From Botryosphaeria dothidea (Eukaryota > Ascomycota > Dothideomycetes > Botryosphaeriales > Botryosphaeriaceae): a stretch of DNA of 64,000 bases. Within the stretch, counting starts at the first letter, position 1. The number at the start of each line of letters is the position of its first letter. The notes beneath the pieces were generated by a model. It ran no database searches. It was not told the DNA's origin and saw only the letters and a program-made list of their open reading frames with translations. This document shows positions 56,773 through 64,000 of this stretch, piece by piece. The stretch covers positions 248,001-312,000 of the forward strand of contig WWBZ02000001.1 of the NCBI GenBank assembly GCA_011503125.2. Reading direction: 5' to 3'. Position numbers and translations under genes: made by a program.

Positions 56773-57745
56773 ATGGCGCCCTCAAAACACAAGGTCAAAA
56801 TCAACGTCGACCTCGGCGAAGGCTACGGCAACTTCAAGTGCGGCCCAGACGAGGAGCTAATCCCGCTCATCGACCATGCGAACGTAGCATGCGGCTTCCA
56901 CGCCGGGTGAGCCATAATCTCATTTTCCCCTTCATTTCCGCAATCCAACATCCTCGCGCCACACCACCCATAATGACTCGAGAAACATCGAACCACAAGC
57001 AACGAAAGCAGATAGCAAAAAAACAAACCAATCAGCCGCTAATCTCCCTTCCCTTCCCCAGCGACCCCCTCATCATGCAACAGACCGTCCGCCTCTGCAA
57101 GCAGCACAACATCGCCGTCGGCGCGCACCCGGGCCTGCCCGACATCCAGGGCTTCGGCCGGCGCGAGATCAAGATGGCGCCGGACGAGCTGACCGCGATG
57201 ACGCGCTACCAGGTGGGCGCGCTGCAGGCCTTCCTCGCCGCGGAGGGCGTGCCGCTGCACCACGTCAAGCCGCACGGCGTGCTGTACGGCATGATGTACC
57301 GCGACCGCGCCGTGTGCCGCGCCGTGTACGCGGGCGTGCCGCCGGGGACGCCCGTGTTCGGGCTGGCGGGCACGGTGCACGAGGAGGTGGCGCGCGAGCT
57401 GGGCTTGCCGTTCGTGGCCGAGCTGTATGGCGATGTCAAGTATACGCGCGATGGGATGCTGGTGATTGATCGGAAGAAGAAGTGGGTTGTGCGGCTTGTC
57501 TCTGTGAGGTTGTTGCTGACCTTTTTCTGTCTGATAGGCCCTGGACGCCGGAGGAGACGCGCAAACATGTCACGTCGCAGGTGTATGAGGGCGCTGTGAC
57601 TGCCGTGACGGGGGAGAAGGTCGATCTGCCGCTGGGGGAGCATGAGGTCTCGCTGTGCTGTCATTCCGACTCGCCTGGCTGCATTGAGATTGTGAAGGCG
57701 TCGAGAGCCATCATTGACGAGTTCAATGCGAAGAACTTCTCTTGA
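56773..57745 (+). CDS. lamB: LamB/YcsF family protein (PxpA-like lactam utilisation subunit)
   Basis: join(56773..56906, 57062..57481, 57538..57745), 253 aa, the normal length of the family. The bacterial homologue PxpA is subunit A of ATP-dependent 5-oxoprolinase; Aspergillus lamB is needed for growth on 2-pyrrolidinone. Signature blocks: [86 protein letters not shown] and the C-terminal [20 protein letters not shown] (HGD-like region with His and Asp retained). The predicted location is cytosolic, with no signal peptide. Introns of 155 and 56 bp restore phase; the first splits the Gly codon of the CGFHAGDP motif. It probably acts with the divergent carboxylase-like protein. Confidence 0.94.
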
Positions 57746-57813
57746 GCATTGGACCACGGGTGTAAACCACGGATTCGGGTTTCTGTACTTGCATCGTCCA
57801 AAAAGCATAGCTC

Positions 57814-60800
57814 TCAGCGCCAGAAGATCAAGAGTGCAAGAAGGATGGCAAAAAGAGGAGTGAAACTGCGAAGAGCGTGTCTCTGTCTGTGGGCCCAGAC
57901 TCCGAAGTGCACAAGCTTATGTAAAAGCAGGACGAGCATGATAGAGCAAAGGCCAATGACTGCCAAAACGTAGTCTTGGACGGGCGCACGTGGGTGTGTG
58001 TATGGTCTTTCCAGCTGTTCTTCCCTTTGCTTCACTCGACGCTTTGCTCTTCGCGGAATCTTGTATAGGAGAGCAGTAGCCTTCTCAATAGCATGACCTG
58101 AATCAGAATCAGCGGTAACTCAATACCATGGGATATGAAATTGCTGAGCTTACTAAGGGATTCTGTCCATACGCAAGCTGGAGTCCATCTTGAGACCCCA
58201 TCATAAGAGTTGCTGGTTGATTCCTCGGTGTCTGGAGCCTTGCCATTGAATCGGCGCGCTTTGTAAGACTCAAGCGCTTCTTCCAGAATCTCTACCCACC
58301 GCTTATCCGTCTGTATGGATACACCGCAGGTCTCCTCATGTCTCTCGTAGAACAAATCTCCGGAGAGGTCAGTTCGGTATACCGATCCTTCCGTTCAGAC
58401 GCGGGATTCGATAATTGCGCTGGCCACGTCCGCGGATGTCTCCTCTGCAGACATGCTTTGGCACGTTGAAGCGCCTGCCACACAGATCCTTCGAGATCCT
58501 CAGAGTTGCCCTCGGCCTTCAGAAGCTCAACAATGACGCGATGGTAACCCAGCTCCACAGCCCACTCGAGGGCCGATAGCTTTTCTGATGTCTTTTCTGG
58601 GCCCTTGTAGTCCAAACTTGCTCTCAATTCCAGCAAAACCCCAACCATGTCCTCCCAGAATCGGGAGAATTCAGGCGAGTGTAAGACTCCAGCCATGTGT
58701 GAAAGAGCCGCGTACACATATTCAGGTCCCAGGTACATGGAGCGCGAATATGGAGGGCGGGTAAAATGCCCAAATCCCTTCAGGCAGAGCTTCCTGTATA
58801 CTCGAATGACCAAAGAATTGTCACGTTCCTGGGAAGGTGGCAGAGGTGCGCCAAGAAGAGCCAGAAAGGGTGGTTCCTTGTCGTCCGCGAACATGGAACG
58901 TTCCTTCGGCCACAAAATGTGAATCGGAGAAGAGCGGTTATTGAAATTGCAAACTCTCTTGAGATGTTCTGACCAGAGTGATCCCTCAAACAAGTCGATG
59001 ATTTTTTCCATGCTTTCTATTTCAGCCAGGGTACAGAAAGTGTAATTTTCAAGAGCGACAATGAGCTCGTCTCCGCACAGACGACAACCGATGGACGCCA
59101 ATATCTCAAGCGTTTCTATGTTGTGAGAGGTAGCTGCAATTGAAACACATGAGCTGGATGAGGGTGCTGAATGAAACAAAGGAGTGTCGAAATCATAACC
59201 AGCATCGATAAAAGGCTTCAGGAGTCGGGAGTTTCCAAAAGCACAGATGAGAACTAGCATGTTTTGCCGCTGCAATGGTCTTGAATGTAGAACCTCAGTG
59301 ACGACAGAGTCGTAAGAATCAAAGAAGGGCCACACGGAAGCTTTGCAAGCCCTTTGGCTTCGTTGACACGATGTGAACCAGGACGAGTAACTTTCGAGCT
59401 CTGCCCGTATTGCAGATCCGAATTGGCTGTCGTTGTAGTCCAAGACCGTGAGCCACCATTTGTCGACGATACAAAGTTGCATAAAAGTTGATAGATCCAT
59501 GTGCGGCAGTAGATCATTCAGAAAAAATTGGAACCCTTCCTCAGAGCACGGGATAATGAGAGTTGGTCTTGATTCGAGACCACCGACCAAAAAATGACTG
59601 AAATCTGGTCTTGTGGTGCCTGTGAGCATAGGCCCACAGGAATATATAATCGATCTCTCCGTTGTGGGACTGATATATTCGTCTCTGCACTCTGCACAGG
59701 ATTTCTCCGGTGGCAATGACCGCCAACAGTCAGACACGGTGTGCATGCTGACTGATATCGACCTGGAACTGAATTGACTAAGCAAAATTTAAAAGAAGTT
59801 TGAAGTTTGTACATACTCTTTTTGTCCAACGTTTATGCCCCAGATTGCTTTGTGAACAGAAGTAATCCTCAAGGTTGGCCAGAATCCTTCCAGATGCTTG
59901 AGACTCAAATCAGCATTGGTGTCCGATTACGTGTCCAAGTAGGGAAAACCTGCGAACCTGCATTGCGGGTTGAATGCAATTCGGACGGATCTTCCAAGAA
60001 AACAAGTCTCAGTATGCGTTCGTTTGTCTCTTTGAGACAGGAAGAAACCTCGTAAGGGTCTCTATCGCGGAGCGCTGCGGCAAATGTAGATGGCACTAAA
60101 TTCCGTGAGCGAAGTGGAGACACGTTAGAAGTACACCAGGATTTTGGTACATCCCTGGCGCCAAGTGACACCCCGTTGGACAAAGTGGCCAGAGTGTCAG
60201 CTATCCATGGGGCTGGAAGAAAATTGACCGAAGACTGAAAGACTTTTGTCGCAACTTCGGTGTCATCGTATAGATCGGAGACTACCTCAGAAGTCTCCAC
60301 GGACAGAGTAGCAATGGGAAGCCGAAAGATTGACCAGTTCCACCAGACATACTTTTGGGTTCTCTTGGTAACCCTCTTGCCTCGTTGAATTTGCCCGTTG
60401 AGACCCCCAATCGTGGTATGCCGAACCTGAACGTTGACTCTGTAAGTGGGAATCCAGCTTAATGAGACGGTGTTCAAAATCTTCAAGACCATGCTCAATC
60501 CTTTCCAACGTGCGATGCCATCGAGACGTTTTTGCACCTGATCAAACTGCGCGAAAACGGTGACGAAGTCGCTTCTGTTCTCCTTTGCAAGTCTGCAGAG
60601 CTGTCGGCTGTTTCAGTCGGCCTCACTTTCAATGACTCTCACGGATTTCACATCCTCTCACTTTGCAAGTTGGTTTAGTAACGTGTCAAGCGACTTCCTG
60701 TGTTCGGCCAGGATACTCCTATGCTGGGTGACTTCCCGCTCAGACAAAGCCTTCACAAACCTGGCTCTCAAATGTCGCTCCGAATATCCAGGCTTCTCAA

Positions 60801-61110
60801 AATTCTTCTTCATGTCTGCGACCCACGTCTCGAAGGCGTCCAGATCTCTCGCCATCTCAGCCTGCTTACTCTGCGCAGGTTTCCGTAACTGGGGGCCGAT
60901 GTCATGGTCGCCGAGATCGTATCTCACCAGAGCTGAAATGTCATCCAGGAGCTGCCTCAGGGCCTCGACCTCCTCGTACAAGCTCTCCAATGCTTCTGGG
61001 CCATTTCGGAAACGCTTTGTGAAACGGTAGAGAGCCTTGCCGCTTTTGCCGGCGATCTCGGCGAGAGTGGCGAGGCTGGCGGCGAGGCCGATGCCGGTGG
61101 CGGGATCCAT
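57814..61110 (-). CDS. PigL_N-domain (fungal STAND-type N-terminus) gene with ankyrin-like and membrane segments; exon structure unresolved
   Basis: Exon 1 (60662..61110, ATG 61110) encodes the fungal STAND N-terminal domain (MDPATGIGLAASLATLAEIA, KALYRFTKRFRNGPEALESL, VEALRQLLDDI). A 54-bp GTGAGA intron joins in phase to exon 2 (60607 to about 59908: NRQLCRLAKENR, then RTQKYVWWNWSIFRLPIATL, VNFLPAPWIA, LRDRDPYEVSSCLKE). Further coding pieces: about 59810-59900; 58292-59785 (LPHMDLSTFMQLCIVDKWW, GNSRLLKPFIDAGYDFDTPL and ALEWAVELGYHRVIVELLKA, ankyrin-like); 58032-58370 (GDLFYERHEETCGVSIQ, a hydrophobic IELPLILIQVMLLRRLLL); and 57814-58035 with two TM helices. I could not connect the later pieces with clean sites and phases; unusual introns, two genes or decay are possible. 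No NACHT/NB-ARC motif was seen. Such proteins are linked by family to fungal allorecognition and immunity. Confidence 0.5.
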
Positions 61111-62526
61111 TGGAAATCAATATGCAAGAAGAAAATGGCACTGTGCAATGGAAGCAGGAGTTGCATAGGCGATCGCCGAGCTGCAGTCCTGTAGACCGCC
61201 GAAGAACGGTCTAGATATCAGCGCAAAGACTGAGTGTGGCGGAGCTTCAGCTGCGGGCCAGCAACACTTGAGGCAGTGTTCTGCCTGCACCAAACCCTCG
61301 TCCAATGATTGGGTAAGTGAAGCCCATCGATACCAAACAGCCCAGCCATGCCCATATACCAAAACGGGATAGATAGAGCGTCTTCACAGGCTCGAGGGAA
61401 AGGTTGCATCGACTAAGCGGCTTACGAAGCTCGTTTGTGCGTACAGAGAAGGTGCTGCAGCGGAGATTAGGGCCGAACACAATATTCCCAGCAAGAAGCC
61501 TGATAAAGGTCTGACCAAGACTTGCATGGGGAGTTGAAGCATTCGTCCGGACGTAGATGTTCTACGTTTCTAGTAACAAAGCCATCCGGATGAGTGCTTC
61601 TACTCCCTATGGCAGTCCTGGCTGATTTTTTGCATTTGGCGCCAAGCGTCGGCTGCAACCCTCCTCTGTACATGCGTCCAAACTGTGCCGTATGTATACG
61701 CCGCCGTACGCCTCTTCATCTGCGGTTTTTGTTCAAGGCCAATGAAAGGGATGTACGGTCAGACCAACACGTAGTGATTAGAAACCTTCATCCTCTGGTC
61801 GGCTGCTTGTTCCGCTTTGATAAAGAACCACATACGGTCAATCCAACGTCAAAATTCTGTATAACATTTTCAAAAGCGGGGAAATAGGCGATGGTCAGTG
61901 ATATCCCAGAGCTCAGGCTCGTGGAAGTATGTGGTGAACTTTGCTTTGCTCGCAGGTGGTTGCTGGGAGCGGGGTACGTTGTGTGCATGCGAAGCCGGAG
62001 CACACCACCAACAAAACAGGCAAAGGATCAGATAGATGGAGATTGTAATTCGCGGAGTTCGGCGGGCTTTTGGGCCGACCAGTCCTGCCCCAAGATCTTA
62101 CACTCCAACAAAACGTGCCCACGTCATCGGTGAAAAGGCGGAGTGGCCGGGATTGCCAAACTAGGCGAGCGATCGGGATCGAGTTCTTCGCAGATCACCG
62201 GTTTTTATCCCAGTTACCTCCTTCTATTCTGCACCGAAATCAGAAAACTTCTCTGTAGTTACTGATTTGACAGAAGACTTCATACTCATCATTCAATAAA
62301 TGCTCGCCGGCCTAACCAATCATGCATAATATATACAGAGGAAACCTCGGCGGAATTAGCGTGTGTTTGCATCCACAGGCATTGCAAGTTCTCTCTTGCT
62401 GCACATAATTCTTCCTCATCATGCAGACTGCCCGGAATGGTTGGCAACCCGTTATCAGGTTCCGCCCATTGGCGGATATAAGCGATGTTGGTGATCCGGT
62501 TGTGTGGGACTTCATGCATGGGTTCG
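61111..62526. other. Intergenic region
   Basis: 1.4 kb upstream of the PigL_N gene and downstream of the small gene. Contains dispersed element copy B (61528-61670). No coding region was recognised. A 109-codon minus-strand frame at 62289-62618 partly overlaps the small gene and is considered spurious. Confidence 0.5.
61528..61670. repeat. Degenerate dispersed element, copy B
   Basis: Imperfect inverted repeat (arms 61536-61550 GAAGCATTCGTCCGG and 61586-61600, 13 of 15 pairing) followed by a 33-bp segment (61638-61670, core AAGCGTCGGCTGCA) that matches copy A (15789-15821) at 29 of 33 positions. The arm also matches copy A's arm. Order and orientation agree; spacing differs (103 versus about 130 bp). 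Confidence 0.55.
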
Positions 62527-62864
62527 TTAAATGCGCGATCTTCGGCTTGCGCCACGGCAATCTCGTATTTGGTCCTTCTCACAGTCAGCGAACCATTCCA
62601 AGATGATATGGAACTCATTCAATCGGTGCGTACGGGAGTGAGGTGATCCGTCTCTGCGGCATAGTAGTAGATGTTATACCTATTTCTCCTCAACTATGAA
62701 GTTTTCACAAAGTCAGCCTGTGTAAAATAACGCGAAATCGTTTGCTGAAGAGGATGTACCTCCACACTGAAGCTGTCTTTCCCATGCTTCTTCTCCAGGG
62801 CTTCCATGAGTTTTTGTGGGTCAACAAGCCGACTTTCTATGACCTGGCATGAATCCGACGTCAT
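62527..62864 (-). CDS. Small hypothetical protein, two or three exons
   Basis: Proposed complement(join(62527..62574, 62634..62693, 62760..62864)), 70 aa. Exon 1: MTSDSCQVIESRLVDPQKLM, EALEKKHGKDSFSVE. A 66-bp intron (GTACAT, GGCTGAC, CATAG) leads to LRRNRYNIYYYAAETDHLTP. A second, 59-bp intron (GTACGC, GCTGAC, GAGAAG) leads to DQIRDCRGASRRSRI and a stop. If the second intron is not used, the protein ends after 59 aa at 62619. Both versions keep phase. The layout (short helix, FSVELRRNRYNI strand pattern, LTPDQI ending) recalls small fungal proteins of unknown function, but I cannot name a family. The exons are too short to appear as long open frames. Confidence 0.42.
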
Positions 62865-64000
62865 GATGTGTGTACTGAGGAAACGAACGAAAGGGCAAAT
62901 TAAGTGAGAACACGTCTGATGTTTGAGGACGAGATGAAACTACGAGTATTTATAACAAGGGGACAGCTTCCAATTGTCCATCAGAGAAATGCGATTGCTG
63001 ACATGCAGAGGGCCCATTTGGGCTACACTAATGCATGACGCAAAACCAGCTGTTCTTTGCCTTCGCGGCGCGCACACCCATGTCAGACGACGCATGAGTG
63101 ACACAGCGGAGGGAAATGAAGGGTAGGAATGCCAGCCTCCCCTTTCTCATGCTTCTCCACCGGTCATCCGAACGTCTGTGCACAGCCTTGAATTTGGCTC
63201 TGTTCAAATTAGGAGGCTGAAGCAAATTGCGCCTTGAACTTGGAAGGGGGCACTCGCCTCAGTGAGAGGCTCTGGCGTGGTGACGATCCATTTGCCCCGC
63301 CTCATCTACCGGTCAATTAATTAGCCATACACTCGTCGAAGGCGGACGACCGGTCAAACCTCAGCTGTATACTGTCCCGGAAACAGAGATTCCAGCATTT
63401 TCAACAGCCTCGCATGGTCGATATAACGCGGTTCAACCTTTCTGGTTGGCATTGCACGGCTTCAGGTAGGTAAAGCCACAAGATATGGTGTGGGTTCGGA
63501 AAGTGGTACAGAAAGCCTTGGGCGTCTCGACTATGGAGTCTTTCTGGGATGGGAAGCTTTAATGCATTTGTTATTGTGGAGACCATGTAGCTCCCAGTCT
63601 CGCATTGACAGCAAATCATGCAGTTGGTGGACTCGTGGTACCATTTGTCTGCACCTCCTCACATGTATTTTGGCACGATTTATTTTGTTCAACATACCCT
63701 TTCTGATCCATAACCATTGACCAATTGTTGGTCATTGGAAATAACTTTTACAGCCTTCGGCTTCTGGAAATCTCCCGAGAGATCTCCTGTGGCATCAGGC
63801 ATCTGAATTCCTTGTAATTATCACCTTAGGCTGAAGCGAATTTGCCTACATATCCGAGATTACTCGGGTCCAAGGCCGCGGATGCCTCATGGACGCCTAT
63901 GCAAGCACCACGCCACTCTGCAAGGCGAACTCGTAATCGCAAATGCAGGTGGTGAGAATGTGATAAGGGCTGAGCTGAGCTGCACATGCTGTGTAACTTC
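62865..64000. other. Intergenic right end of the window
   Basis: 1.1 kb without recognisable genes; only short frames on both strands. The first part is the promoter of the small minus-strand gene. Confidence 0.5.

Noticed and set aside
62289..62618. 109-codon minus-strand frame
   Set aside because: Its ATG directly abuts a stop of the small gene, it overlaps that gene's proposed third exon, and it shows no family features; kept only as an alternative.

Overview
The window is nuclear DNA of a filamentous ascomycete (Pezizomycotina; the class cannot be fixed from sequence alone). The grounds are small GT-AG introns with CTRAY-like branch points 15-30 nt before the acceptor, GC-rich coding sequence, and fungal housekeeping genes interleaved with Pezizomycotina-type proteins such as an Hda1-class deacetylase with an Arb2 tail, a LamB/YcsF protein and a fungal STAND-type N-terminal domain. 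There are no operons. Intergenic spaces are long, several of 2-4 kb, and rich in simple repeats and homopolymers.

Left part (1-35.9 kb), mostly core genes: the 3' end of tubulin cofactor B (+, 1-1841, with unusually long introns); ESS2/DGCR14 splicing protein (-) head to head with RNase P/MRP subunit POP8 (+); eIF6/TIF6 (-); a large RG- and Pro-rich protein of unknown function (-, 9.9-13.4 kb); a four-TM protein with a disordered tail (-, 17.1-18.6 kb); RAD23 (+); a poorly resolved F-box-like gene (-, 25.9-28.0 kb); a Ser-rich unknown (-, 29.4-30.4 kb); cytochrome c oxidase subunit V (-), divergent from GAPDH (+).

Middle (37-48.4 kb): Hda1-type histone deacetylase (+, seven exons); an FCP1/NIF-type HAD phosphatase-like protein (-) whose catalytic motif reads DLNGT; and a disordered unknown protein (-) with an in-frame 60-bp intron.

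Right part (51.9-64 kb) is the most distinctive. A 1245-aa biotin-dependent carboxylase-like protein (biotin carboxylase, KipA/AHS2, KipI/AHS1, biotinyl; no amidase domain) is transcribed divergently from a LamB/YcsF (PxpA-type) gene. The 658-bp region between them holds six GATA-factor sites. This looks like a fungal lactam or 5-oxoproline ring-opening module under nitrogen control. Next to it are a PigL_N (fungal STAND N-terminal domain) gene whose 3' half is scattered over several frames, a small multi-exon gene, and one copy of a degenerate dispersed element whose partner lies 46 kb away.

Exon boundaries were derived by hand from splice signals and reading phase. They are firm for TIF6, RAD23, COX5, GAPDH, HDA1, the carboxylase and lamB. 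They are uncertain for the F-box-like gene, the PigL_N gene and the small gene at 62.5 kb.
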